Shown here piece after piece: positions 41,944 through 49,552 of a DNA stretch of 64,000 nucleotides. The stretch is from assembly GCF_004785795.1 (NCBI RefSeq), contig NZ_SRRO01000001.1, positions 2,046,001 to 2,110,000 on the forward strand, in the 5' to 3' direction. The notes under the pieces are model-generated. The model was not told the origin of the DNA. It saw only the letters and a program-made list of their open reading frames with translations, and made no database searches. Source of the stretch: Nocardioides eburneiflavus. GTDB lineage: Bacteria > Actinomycetota > Actinomycetes > Propionibacteriales > Nocardioidaceae. The translations under genes and the position numbers were made by a program. Every line of letters starts with the position of its first letter. Positions within the stretch are counted from its first letter, which is position 1.

Positions 41944-44727
41944 TCAGTCGGTCGGCTTGTCGGGGAACAGGTCTTCGCGCTTGACCCAGTAGCACGACAC
42001 CGACTTACCGCCCCACCAGAGGTCCTGCGGCTTGCCGCCCTCGGACGCCTCGCGCAGAGCCGGGAGGACCTTCGTGCGCTTGATGCCGACAGCCTCGGCG
42101 ACCGCCGCGGCGATGAGGCACACGTACGCCTGGCCGTCGCGCTCGTGGTCGGCACCCATGGTCCGGGCGGACCCGTAGTTGCCCTTGGTGCCAAGACCGG
42201 TCACGTCCCAGTCACCGGTGGCGATGGCCTCACGGATGAGGCTGAGCAGCGCGGCCTTGTCAAGGCGGCCAACGTCGCCGGTCAGGTGGTCGTTGTAGTG
42301 CTTGACCATGGCGGCCAGCACGACCTCGAACGCCTTGGCCTTCAGGCCCTCGGCCTCGTCGACGGTGATGGCGTCGGTCGCGAGCGCAGCCTCGACCAGC
42401 AGTTCCCAGCCGACGAGTCGACCGGCCGCGACGAGCGGGACACGGTTGAGGTCCTTGGGGATCTCGGGGGCTCGCTTCCACAGCAGGTCCTTGTGCGCCT
42501 CGCGCCGCTTGCCGAGGCCCGCGACCCACGCGTCGAAACCGCCGACCCTGTCGATTTGACCGGCGACCCAGCGCAGGTACGAGGCGTGACCGAGGCGCAG
42601 CGTGCCGGACTCACCCAGCGTCTTCCAGTCGCCGAACCGGTCGGTGCCGTCGGCCTTGGTCCAGCCGTTCGGACCGATGGCCACGGTAAGCACGCGCATG
42701 CGGGAGGAGAATCGGAGTTCGGCGCCCGGGAAGGTCTCGCCGCTGCCGGAGAAGGCGACCTGCGACGGGTCGGGGTCACCGTTGACCCAGCCTCGGGTGC
42801 CTTCGCGCTTGGTCTGGCGACCGTTGGACTCGTCTTCCGAGCCACCCGCACGACGCGCGAGCATGTCGAGGATGGCGACCTGCTCGTTGTATGAGGCCTG
42901 GTTGTTCTCGTCCTCGGCGAAGTCGTCGGGAATGGCGGTGGCGTTGTGCAAGCCCTGGGCGATGTCGGAGCCGTTGCGGATGTTCTTGCCGAGGAGCGTC
43001 TCCATCTTGTACTCGGGGCCGAACATCTTGGCGACGGCGCGCTGGCGAGCGGACTTGCCCCAGTTGGACTTGCCGAGCAGGAAGGTCATGCCCTCGGGGA
43101 TGTGGCCGGACCCGGCCCACATGATGTTGCCCGCGGTGACGATCCACCAGGTGGGGTCGGCGAACAGGTCGCCTGCCAGGACGGTCTCGCGGAGCGCCTT
43201 GCGCTGGGCCTCGTCGTCGGCCGACTCCAGGTCGGAGAGGTCGAACCGCTGCGCGTTGGGGTCGTCGAGCAGTGCCTTGGAGTCGCTGCGGGTGTAGCCG
43301 TCGGCGGTGATGCCACCGACTGCCTCAACGTACAAGGCGCACCCCTCGGCGGTAGTCGTCCAGCCGGTCTCCTGGGACATGGTGGTGATGCCGATGCCAC
43401 GCTTCTCGGCGTCGTTTTTCATGGCCGCCACGATCTGGGCGGCGTTGCCATCGGAGTTGACCCACACGCCGAGCGGGTAGCCCGCCTGGGTGAGCCAGTC
43501 GTCAATGCGGTTGAGGTGCTCGGTCGGCCACTCCTCGACCCGCAGCAGGCCGATGGGCGTCTGCACCGCGATGTCCGACACCGAGATCTTGCGGGCCTTC
43601 TTGTCGAGGCGCGAGGTCGCGACGTACATGCGCTCGATGTAGGGGGCGAAGGCGGCGATGGTGACGGTTCCGTCCGGCACGTAGGGGTCACGCATGCTGA
43701 TAGAGCACTCGTCGCGGTTGATGTCGGGGGTCCGCACGACTCCGGCGGTGGTGAGCAGGCCCTTCCCGGCAGGCCGCTTGGCGGACAGCGGCTTGCTGGC
43801 CGTCTTGGACTTCATGAGGTTGTTGAGCGCGCGGCGAGCCTCGACGTCGTCGATGGTGCCGTCGCCGCGACGGAAGGTCCCGGCGACCCAGTCGTCGACA
43901 CCTTGCGTGCCCGACGTGGGCAGGCTCGGGAAGCGGGGGCGGGTGCCGGTGGCGCCGTCGACCACGGTGCTGATGCGGGCCCCGGCGTCGTAGACGTAGG
44001 GGTTGGTGAGCACGTCCTTGTCGAACAAGACGAACACCTCCTGGGCCTTGGCGCAGGCGGCGTGGAGTTCGGGGGCGGCGATGCCCGCCGCGCTCCAGCC
44101 CCAGCAGCCGGGGACGCCGATGACCAGGACCTCGTCCTGGTCGCGGTAGAGCCACGACACGACGAGCGTCTGGCCGGTGCCCTCAGTGATGATCACCCGC
44201 TTGTATTCGCTAGCCTCGAAGCGAGCACGCATCGACTTCGTGATGATGAGTCGCTCGCCAGTGGTGTCGCCCGAGTTGCCGACGTACTTGCGCGTGCGGC
44301 CGTTCTCGTCCTTAGTCGGGTTGTCCGGCTTGCACTGGTCCCAGCCCGGGCCGCCGGTGATGGAGGCGTACGTGAATCGAATGCCGCCGCCGGTCTCGGC
44401 GAAGCCGCGCAGGCCCTCGGGCCACTCGGCCGGACGGTTCGCGATGGAGCGGGCGTCGACCTCGTAGGCAGCCCATTCCAGGGGGATGCCGCGGGAGTCG
44501 AACCAGTCGAGGTGCTGGGTCTCGATGCCCTCAGGCATCTCCTCGCCGTCGACGACTTCGGAGTCGGTGGTGTCAAGGTCATTGACCTTCGCGGCGCTGC
44601 GAGAGACGGGCTGGGTGGGGTGCAGTTCAAGCACCTTGCCGGTGACGGACTCCGCGTCGCCGGTGTCCTTGGTGACGGTCGGCTTCTCGACGGGCTGGAT
44701 GGCTGCAAGCCAGGACGGGGTACCCAT
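41944..44727 (-). CDS. Primase-helicase (DUF3854 plus P-loop domain), element replication protein
   Basis: The 927-residue protein combines an N-terminal DUF3854 Toprim-like part with a C-terminal P-loop ATPase. The first part (about 65-270) includes RVIITEGTGQTLVVSWLYR, VIGVPGCWGWS and FVLFDKDVLTNPYV with acidic metal ligands. The second has Walker A LLGKSNWGKSARQ (about 548-560) and AIPDDFAED as a likely Walker B. Such proteins prime and unwind DNA for plasmid or ICE replication. ATG 44727 shares a base with the upstream stop. A terminator and the iteron region follow. It is the best candidate for the element's replication initiator. Confidence 0.85.
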   Translation of the reverse strand: MGTPSWLAAIQPVEKPTVTKDTGDAESVTGKVLELHPTQPVSRSAAKVNDLDTTDSEVVDGEEMPEGIETQHLDWFDSRGIPLEWAAYEVDARSIANRPAEWPEGLRGFAETGGGIRFTYASITGGPGWDQCKPDNPTKDENGRTRKYVGNSGDTTGERLIITKSMRARFEASEYKRVIITEGTGQTLVVSWLYRDQDEVLVIGVPGCWGWSAAGIAAPELHAACAKAQEVFVLFDKDVLTNPYVYDAGARISTVVDGATGTRPRFPSLPTSGTQGVDDWVAGTFRRGDGTIDDVEARRALNNLMKSKTASKPLSAKRPAGKGLLTTAGVVRTPDINRDECSISMRDPYVPDGTVTIAAFAPYIERMYVATSRLDKKARKISVSDIAVQTPIGLLRVEEWPTEHLNRIDDWLTQAGYPLGVWVNSDGNAAQIVAAMKNDAEKRGIGITTMSQETGWTTTAEGCALYVEAVGGITADGYTRSDSKALLDDPNAQRFDLSDLESADDEAQRKALRETVLAGDLFADPTWWIVTAGNIMWAGSGHIPEGMTFLLGKSNWGKSARQRAVAKMFGPEYKMETLLGKNIRNGSDIAQGLHNATAIPDDFAEDENNQASYNEQVAILDMLARRAGGSEDESNGRQTKREGTRGWVNGDPDPSQVAFSGSGETFPGAELRFSSRMRVLTVAIGPNGWTKADGTDRFGDWKTLGESGTLRLGHASYLRWVAGQIDRVGGFDAWVAGLGKRREAHKDLLWKRAPEIPKDLNRVPLVAAGRLVGWELLVEAALATDAITVDEAEGLKAKAFEVVLAAMVKHYNDHLTGDVGRLDKAALLSLIREAIATGDWDVTGLGTKGNYGSARTMGADHERDGQAYVCLIAAAVAEAVGIKRTKVLPALREASEGGKPQDLWWGGKSVSCYWVKREDLFPDKPTD

Positions 44728-45242
44728 CACGCGTCACCCCTCTCGGCGCCAGCGAGCGCGAGGCATGCGCCGATGCTCTGCGCTTCACCGTTGAGCAGGG
44801 GGCGCAGCCACATGGGGTCGGCCAGGAGGGCGAGCACCAGACCGCGGGCCGCCTCCCGCGCTTCAGTGCGGTCGGTGTGACCGTCGGCATTTGCCTCTTC
44901 GGTGTAGACGGCGACCTCGTCAGGACGAGAGGAGATGAGAGTCCAGCCGTCGTGGTGGTCGTAGTGTCGCCACGTGACGATGGGCTCGACGATGTGGTCG
45001 TAGTGGGTGCCTGAGCGTCGGCGGGTCGAAATCTCGACCGTCACGGTCACGGCGTGGCGCTCGCTGGCCTGGCCGTTGGCCCAGATGCCGTCGACCGCGA
45101 ATCGGGCCGTGACGTACTCGGGGCGGCTCGGGCCGTTCGTGGCGGGCCGCTGGTAGGTGTGGTCAACGGTGGCTACCACGTAGTCGTGCGGTGCGAGCGA
45201 GTGCTCGGCGGTGCCCTGGTCCAGGGCGGGGAGGACGTGCAT
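44727..45242 (-). CDS. Hypothetical protein coupled to the primase-helicase
   Basis: The 171-residue protein starts MHVLPALDQGTAEHSLAPHDYVVATVDHTYQRP. It has several His/Tyr-rich strands (THYDHIVEPIVTWRHYDHHDGW) and ends in an Ala-rich helix. It overlaps the primase-helicase start and is probably expressed with it. No family is recognised; no membrane segment. Confidence 0.7.
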   Translation of the reverse strand: MHVLPALDQGTAEHSLAPHDYVVATVDHTYQRPATNGPSRPEYVTARFAVDGIWANGQASERHAVTVTVEISTRRRSGTHYDHIVEPIVTWRHYDHHDGWTLISSRPDEVAVYTEEANADGHTDRTEAREAARGLVLALLADPMWLRPLLNGEAQSIGACLALAGAERGDA

Positions 45243-45610
45243 GATTGCTCCAGTTGGTGAGGTGTGGAATGGCACCGCACCCAGGCGCTCGTCGTCCTGG
45301 CTGACCCTGCGGGCGGGTCGTCATCTCTTGGTCCTCTGGCGCCCGGCTTGTCGACCGGGGTATCTGAAGGTGTCCGTGTCTGGACCGTCCATGACACGGC
45401 GCTGGTCCTATGCCGCGTCCCTCAAACCGGCGGTCCGCGTGACTGGTTACGCACGCTCGGCAGCCGGGGAGTGGCCATTCGAGCGACGATGCGCCGAAGA
45501 GGACTCCGGGCTTCCGTCCTGACGGCGAGCCGCTACCGTCGACCCGCGAGGCAGACGTGCTGTTCGTATCCCAGCGGCGCGAGCGGGCAGCAACACAGGC
45601 GGGCGTCCAC
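45243..45610. other. Divergent non-coding region
   Basis: Between the replication unit (minus) and the LexA-box gene (plus), about 370 bp hold one leader motif (45387-45400) with CGGCATAGGACC just before it. I see no gene with convincing codon use and no long hairpin. Confidence 0.5.
45387..45400 (-). promoter_or_regulatory. Element leader motif, copy 5
   Basis: GCCGTGTCATGGAC on the gene strand. CGGCATAGGACC precedes it, a sequence also found 45 bp before the gene at 32956. The distance to the downstream start is about 145 bp, the longest of the set. Confidence 0.5.
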
Positions 45611-45626
45611 TCGAACGCCTGTTCTA
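45611..45626 (+). promoter_or_regulatory. LexA (SOS) box
   Basis: TCGAACGCCTGTTCTA matches the actinobacterial LexA consensus TCGAAC-N4-GTTCGA at 11 of 12 defined positions. It overlaps the -10 element of the small gene at 45637, so LexA bound here would block it until DNA damage. Confidence 0.8.
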
Positions 45627-45630
45627 TTCT
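45625..45630 (+). promoter_or_regulatory. Leaderless -10 element under the LexA box
   Basis: TATTCT is followed by six bases and GTG 45637. The spacing matches the other leaderless promoters in the window and sets the start codon. Confidence 0.6.
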
Positions 45631-45636
45631 GTGTGC

Positions 45637-45858
45637 GTGCCACGTCAACCCCCGTTTCATGTCTGGGTGGACTTGACCGGCGTGTGGTCCGTGCCGGTGC
45701 CGGGCATCCTTCTGGCGTGGCGGCACACGGATCGGCGCGGCTGGGAGGCGTTAATCGTCCGTGTGGAGTCGTACTCGACGGGCACCGGATCCGAGGTCCT
45801 GATGTCGCAGTCGTGGGTGACAGCAGCCCTGATCCGCCCGGCGGACGGGGGAAACTGA
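45637..45858 (+). CDS. Small SOS-controlled protein
   Basis: The 73-residue protein starts VPRQPPFHVWVDLTGVWSVPVPGILLAWR and continues RRGWEALIVRVESYSTGTGSEVLMSQSWV. I recall similar proteins of this size in actinobacterial plasmids and phages but know no function. It is driven by a LexA-boxed leaderless promoter and should be made on DNA damage. GTG 45631 in the same frame is an alternative start, but the -10 spacing favours 45637. Confidence 0.75.
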   Translation: MPRQPPFHVWVDLTGVWSVPVPGILLAWRHTDRRGWEALIVRVESYSTGTGSEVLMSQSWVTAALIRPADGGN

Positions 45859-46025
45859 CCTCGGCGGCTCCGGAATAGGGCTAGCGCAATCCGCTCGGCG
45901 GCTTGGGCGAGGTGATTCGTGAGTCATCAGGCTGGGCGCCGGGACGGCGCTGAACTCAAGGTGAGCGGCCGCATCTCCGGTGTGTCCGACCGAACGCGTC
46001 ACCGCCGCACGGGAGGATGGCGCTC

Positions 46026-46103
46026 ATGCTTCGGTGGTTGTTGTGCGGTGAGGCCGCGCTCCTGTGCAAGGTCGTTGACGACGTCGACAGGCAGAGGCGG
46101 TGA
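46026..46103 (+). CDS. Micro-ORF coupled to the membrane protein gene
   Basis: A 25-codon frame, MLRWLLCGEAALLCKVVDDVDRQRR (shown in two parts: MLRWLLCGEAALL, CKVVDDVDRQRR), ends in a TGA that overlaps the GTG of the 336-residue gene. GGGAGG lies nine bases before its ATG. It may be a leader peptide for translational coupling or a small membrane peptide. Confidence 0.4.
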   Translation: MLRWLLCGEAALLCKVVDDVDRQRR

Positions 46104-47110
46104 CATCGGTCTACGCCGTCGCGGACGTCAACTGGCTGCTCTCTGCACTGACCCAGGCCTCGGCGGCGATGATTGCGATCGTCGGCGGTCTACTCGTCAC
46201 TCGATACGTGGCTTTGCACGCAGAGCAGGCCTCGGCCCAACGTCGCGTGGATGATCTGAAGCGACGCTTCGAGACAGCGAAGAGCCAGCACGCCGCTGCC
46301 CGAGCGTCGTTCCAGTCCGGCGAGGTCAACGATCTTCTGGAAGACCATGCCGTCTTCACGGCGGCATTCGAGGCGACCACCCACGGTCGGCAGTTGGATG
46401 TGGAGACGGTCCTCGATGCTGTCGAGGAGGACGGAGAGGGGTTGGACCGCGAACTGCTTTCTCGGCAGGTTGCTGCGCTCGACCAGGAGATGAGCGCTGC
46501 CGTCGGCGCGATCGCTCCGCTGGTTCCAGTGCGCAAGCGGCATCCGGACTGGGACGAGTTTCGTCGAGAGAACGACGTCACCGCATCGAAGCCGGACCTA
46601 TGGCGCTGGGTCTATGACGAGGTATGCCACGTGGCGATCCTGGCGGCCCGTGAGGCGGAGGAGAAGGCGAGGAAGGGTGCGCTCGCAGGAATGTCCTCAT
46701 ACCTAGATCCGTACATCCGGATGCCCGGGCCGGGCATCGACGTGGAGACGCGTCGGGCGAATCGGGAGTGGCGACTCACTGCTGTCGATCGCGCTACCGC
46801 CGCGATGGAGCAACTCAGCCAGGAACAGAGGCTCGCGCAGGAGAATCTTGATGCGGCGCGACAGCCGGAGGGCTTCTCGTTGGCGATCCGGGTGCTCATC
46901 GCGCTGGCGGTCCTCGGAATGGTCGTCCCGGTGGTCGTCATGACGTTCGGCGAGATGTACCTGCACTGGGGATGGCGTGTAGTCGTGTCCACCCTCTTCC
47001 TCGCTGGAGTGGGGCTGCTGCTGCGGTTCTTGCTCGTCTACGCCGACTTCCTTCGTGAGGGTGGTCGCACGTCGTTGCCGAAGAATCTGCTGGGACTGCT
47101 GAAGCCATGA
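46100..47110 (+). CDS. Membrane protein with central coiled coil
   Basis: The 336-residue protein has an N-terminal hydrophobic segment (LTQASAAMIAIVGGLLVTRYVAL). A long charged helical middle (about 38-265, including HAEQASAQRRVDDLKRRFETAK) follows, then two C-terminal membrane helices (LAIRVLIALAVLGMVVPVVVM and VVVSTLFLAGVGLLLRFLLV). It overlaps a 115-residue membrane protein gene. No enzyme motif is visible. Such paired membrane proteins on mobile elements can act in exclusion or phage defence; this is only a suggestion. Confidence 0.8.
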   Translation: MTSVYAVADVNWLLSALTQASAAMIAIVGGLLVTRYVALHAEQASAQRRVDDLKRRFETAKSQHAAARASFQSGEVNDLLEDHAVFTAAFEATTHGRQLDVETVLDAVEEDGEGLDRELLSRQVAALDQEMSAAVGAIAPLVPVRKRHPDWDEFRRENDVTASKPDLWRWVYDEVCHVAILAAREAEEKARKGALAGMSSYLDPYIRMPGPGIDVETRRANREWRLTAVDRATAAMEQLSQEQRLAQENLDAARQPEGFSLAIRVLIALAVLGMVVPVVVMTFGEMYLHWGWRVVVSTLFLAGVGLLLRFLLVYADFLREGGRTSLPKNLLGLLKP

Positions 47111-47454
47111 CCGAGACCGCTGTAATCGTCGACGGTTTGACCGCGGCCGGTGTCGCCCTTGCGGTAATGGGTGCCCTCCTCGACCTGATCGTTCGACGCG
47201 AGTGGACGTTCGGGCTGAAAAATCCCAACCATGACTTCGCGGGGCGTTTCGCAAGCCTCCTTACTTGGCTCGGAATGACACTGGCTGTCTTCGGCAGCGC
47301 ACTGTCGCTGGGGGCTGATGGTGCGAAGTGGCTCATCATGGTGGGTGTCATTGTCGTCGTGGGTGGCCTCTGTGCGCTTGGCGTTCTGGCTCTGGGGTCC
47401 TCGAAGACTGCGGCTTCCACTGCGGGCCAGACCGACGCCTCGGACGTGCCGTAG
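47107..47454 (+). CDS. Small three-helix membrane protein, partner of the preceding gene
   Basis: The 115-residue protein overlaps the previous gene by ATGA. It has three hydrophobic helices (VDGLTAAGVALAVMGALLDL, LLTWLGMTLAVFGSALSL, LIMVGVIVVVGGLCALGVLAL) and a short polar tail. It is probably made together with the coiled-coil membrane protein as a two-component module. Family unknown. Confidence 0.78.
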   Translation: MTETAVIVDGLTAAGVALAVMGALLDLIVRREWTFGLKNPNHDFAGRFASLLTWLGMTLAVFGSALSLGADGAKWLIMVGVIVVVGGLCALGVLALGSSKTAASTAGQTDASDVP

Positions 47455-47460
47455 TACAGG

Positions 47461-48108
47461 TCAGTAGGAGTGGTACTCGGCGATGAGGTTGGTGGCGGCT
47501 CTTTGCAGGTGCCGGGTCAATGGTGCGACGCGTAGTGCGGGGTGCCCCGGGCCCTCCTGGGCCCGCCAGTCCGCGCAGTGGTTGAGGGCCAGGTGGGCGC
47601 GGTGCATCAGGTCGTCACGGAGACGCTCTACCTCGGCGAGGCCACCTGACCGGAACGCTTGACGCACGAGATGCCGGGCTTCGTCCCGCATCGCGTCGGA
47701 GACGTCTAGGGCGGACAGGTCGAGGGCCCCCCGGCCGAACGGGGCGACTCGGCCGGTGAGGACGCGCATCTGAACGTCCATCTCGGCTCCGGTCAACGGT
47801 GCCTTGACGCGGACCGTCGTGTCCCCAGCGACCGCTGCCTCGACGGGGTCGGGGTCGCGTCGGCCGAAGCCAGCCCAGGAGGGTGCGGGCGGCAGGTGGT
47901 GGGCCGCCACGTCGAGGACCACCTCGGGGGAGAGGTGGCCCGGACGGGTGTCCCTCCAGACCCGCATGCCCATGTTCCCGTCAGCGATCGCCAGGACGGT
48001 GACGGGCTCGCCCTCCTGGTCGTGGGTCCACGACCCGGTGACCACGTAGGCCGGGTCAGCCCATGTGTCAGGCGAACCGTCGTGCTCCACCGGCGCCTCA
48101 ATGACCAT
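47461..48108 (-). CDS. Hypothetical protein
   Basis: The 215-residue cytoplasmic protein begins MVIEAPVEHDGSPDTWADPAYVVTGSWTHDQEG. A beta-rich N-terminal half is followed by a helical C-terminal half (LSALDVSDAMRDEARHLVRQAF ... LTRHLQRAATNLIAEYHSY). Its first part resembles the 71-residue neighbour (both have a strand-rich VTGSWTHD/VAEWTYDDE segment followed by PVTV), hinting at related folds. ATG 48108 overlaps the upstream stop. Confidence 0.72.
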   Translation of the reverse strand: MVIEAPVEHDGSPDTWADPAYVVTGSWTHDQEGEPVTVLAIADGNMGMRVWRDTRPGHLSPEVVLDVAAHHLPPAPSWAGFGRRDPDPVEAAVAGDTTVRVKAPLTGAEMDVQMRVLTGRVAPFGRGALDLSALDVSDAMRDEARHLVRQAFRSGGLAEVERLRDDLMHRAHLALNHCADWRAQEGPGHPALRVAPLTRHLQRAATNLIAEYHSY

Positions 48109-48323
48109 CAGCATGCGACGGGTTCTGCGCGGCACAAGACCCGATCCGTGGTGGCGGCATGAGTCACTGCGCATTTCGGCCGCACGTGGCCGCTCATCTG
48201 GTACGTCACGGATTCGGGGCAGCGAGTCAGAGTCACGACGGTGACGGGCCGGGCCTCGTCGTCATATGTCCACTCGGCAACCAGGTGGGTGCCGGTGGCG
48301 AGGACGAAGTCGACGATCGTCAC
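48108..48323 (-). CDS. Small hypothetical protein
   Basis: The 71-residue protein starts VTIVDFVLATGTHLVAEWTYDDEARPVTVVTLTRCPESV. It sits between two overlapping genes (GTGA and TGATG junctions). The AEWTYDDEARPVTVV strand pair resembles GSWTHDQEGEPVTVL in the downstream protein. No function is recognised. Confidence 0.7.
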   Translation of the reverse strand: MTIVDFVLATGTHLVAEWTYDDEARPVTVVTLTRCPESVTYQMSGHVRPKCAVTHAATTDRVLCRAEPVAC

Positions 48324-48565
48324 GCCGCGCTCCGGCGTAGATCGAACCACCTGAGGTTGCTCGGCCGACCGAAGGCGAGAGACTCGACCGCGGCGCGGAC
48401 CTCGCAGTGGGTGAGGTGCCCGTGGACGGTCGCCATGTACATCGGGTAGCCGTCGTCCGTGGCCACGTAGATCTCGGTGCACTCGTCTTCGGGCTTGTGG
48501 GTGGCTTCTGCCTCGCACCAGACGCCACTGATGGCGACGTCGAGGGTCACGCTGGGGATGCTCAT
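48320..48565 (-). CDS. Small hypothetical protein
   Basis: The 81-residue protein begins MSIPSVTLDVAISGVWCEAEATHKPEDECTEIYVATDDGYPMY. It is strand-rich with two Cys. ATG 48565 is preceded by GGAGCACC and by a leader motif 84-98 bp upstream. It heads a three-gene overlapping set that ends at 47461. Confidence 0.7.
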   Translation of the reverse strand: MSIPSVTLDVAISGVWCEAEATHKPEDECTEIYVATDDGYPMYMATVHGHLTHCEVRAAVESLAFGRPSNLRWFDLRRSAA

Positions 48566-48648
48566 GGGGTGCTCCTGGGGATAGGCCCTGGGGCGGGCCG
48601 GAAGGTCCGAGAGCGGTCTGCTCTCTGCTCGTAGGAGCACATGCGGAC

Positions 48649-48663
48649 GTCCTTGACACGGCC
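48649..48663 (-). promoter_or_regulatory. Element leader motif, copy 6
   Basis: GGCCGTGTCAAGGAC on the gene strand, shared base for base with copy 4 over CCGTGTCAAGGACG. Confidence 0.55.
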
Positions 48664-48712
48664 CTCCCCGAAGGCCCGAGCAGAGTGCTCGGGACGCTCT
48701 CCAGGAGGGTGC

Positions 48713-49552
48713 TCAGGCAGCCGCGGCCTCGCGCGCCTTCTTCAGGTACTTCCGAGCAGTCGAGGGCCCGAGGCCGAGACGCGCTGCCACCTCGGGCCCC
48801 TTGATTTCGGGGTTCTCGGCCAGGAGGGCCGCCACATGCTCTTGCTTCTCGGCCGCGCTCGGCTTCGCGTTCGCAGGCTTGGCGCTCGTCGTCACGCGGG
48901 GTGCTCGCGGCGTTGACGCGGCGGCGGCGCGCTCGGTGCTCACTGGCTGAGCGCTCGTCTGCGCGCTGGTTGAGCGCTCACTGAGCGGTGCTCGCTCGGT
49001 GCTCACTACGACGGCAGGGCGCTCGGTGCTGAGGGCGGGAGTGCTCAGCAAGCGCTCAGCAGGCTTGTGGGGAACGGCGCTCGATGTGTCGCCCGGGCGC
49101 TCAGCGAGCGGTGCGCTCAGGTGCTCACTCGGGCGCTCAGCGCCCACTGGCCGAGCACTCACGCAGCCGGGCAGGCGCTGGGTTCGCATGTTGCGCAGCA
49201 ACAGTTCGACGCTTCCCGCGAGCACTACTGGCGGCGAGGCCGCCAGCAGCACGCCGAACCAGGACGAGCCGTCCGCGTGCGTGGCGTTGACCGCCACAGT
49301 GAGCAGCAGGAGGATCAGGAGGGCGGAGTACTCGGCGGCAGCGCTCAGCCCGGCCGCGGTCCTCTGCCATGCAAGTACGACCGACACCACGGCGCCGCCC
49401 TCGATGATGAGCGGGAACAGCCAGCCGAGCGCGGGCGTCGCGACCGCACCCGTGTCGACTGCGACCTGGGACGTAGCGACCGCGGCCAGCGCTCCAGCGC
49501 CTCCACCAATCACGATGAGCACGGTCAGCAACCACTTCTGTACACGGCTCAT
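48713..49552 (-). CDS. DUF2637 membrane protein with C-terminal HTH
   Basis: The 279-residue protein has the four-helix DUF2637 membrane domain (about 1-125: KWLLTVLIVIGGGAGALAAV, ALGWLFPLIIEGGAVVSVVL, EYSALLILLLLTVAVNATHA, VLLAASPPVVLAGSVELLL). A long Ser/Thr/Glu/Arg linker of repeated STERA-like units (about 130-230) leads to a HTH (VAALLAENPEIKGPEVAARLGLGPSTARKYLKKA). DUF2637 proteins are typical of actinobacterial conjugative elements and are linked to mycelial or septal transfer. ATG 49552 overlaps the upstream stop. Confidence 0.85.
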   Translation of the reverse strand: MSRVQKWLLTVLIVIGGGAGALAAVATSQVAVDTGAVATPALGWLFPLIIEGGAVVSVVLAWQRTAAGLSAAAEYSALLILLLLTVAVNATHADGSSWFGVLLAASPPVVLAGSVELLLRNMRTQRLPGCVSARPVGAERPSEHLSAPLAERPGDTSSAVPHKPAERLLSTPALSTERPAVVVSTERAPLSERSTSAQTSAQPVSTERAAAASTPRAPRVTTSAKPANAKPSAAEKQEHVAALLAENPEIKGPEVAARLGLGPSTARKYLKKAREAAAA

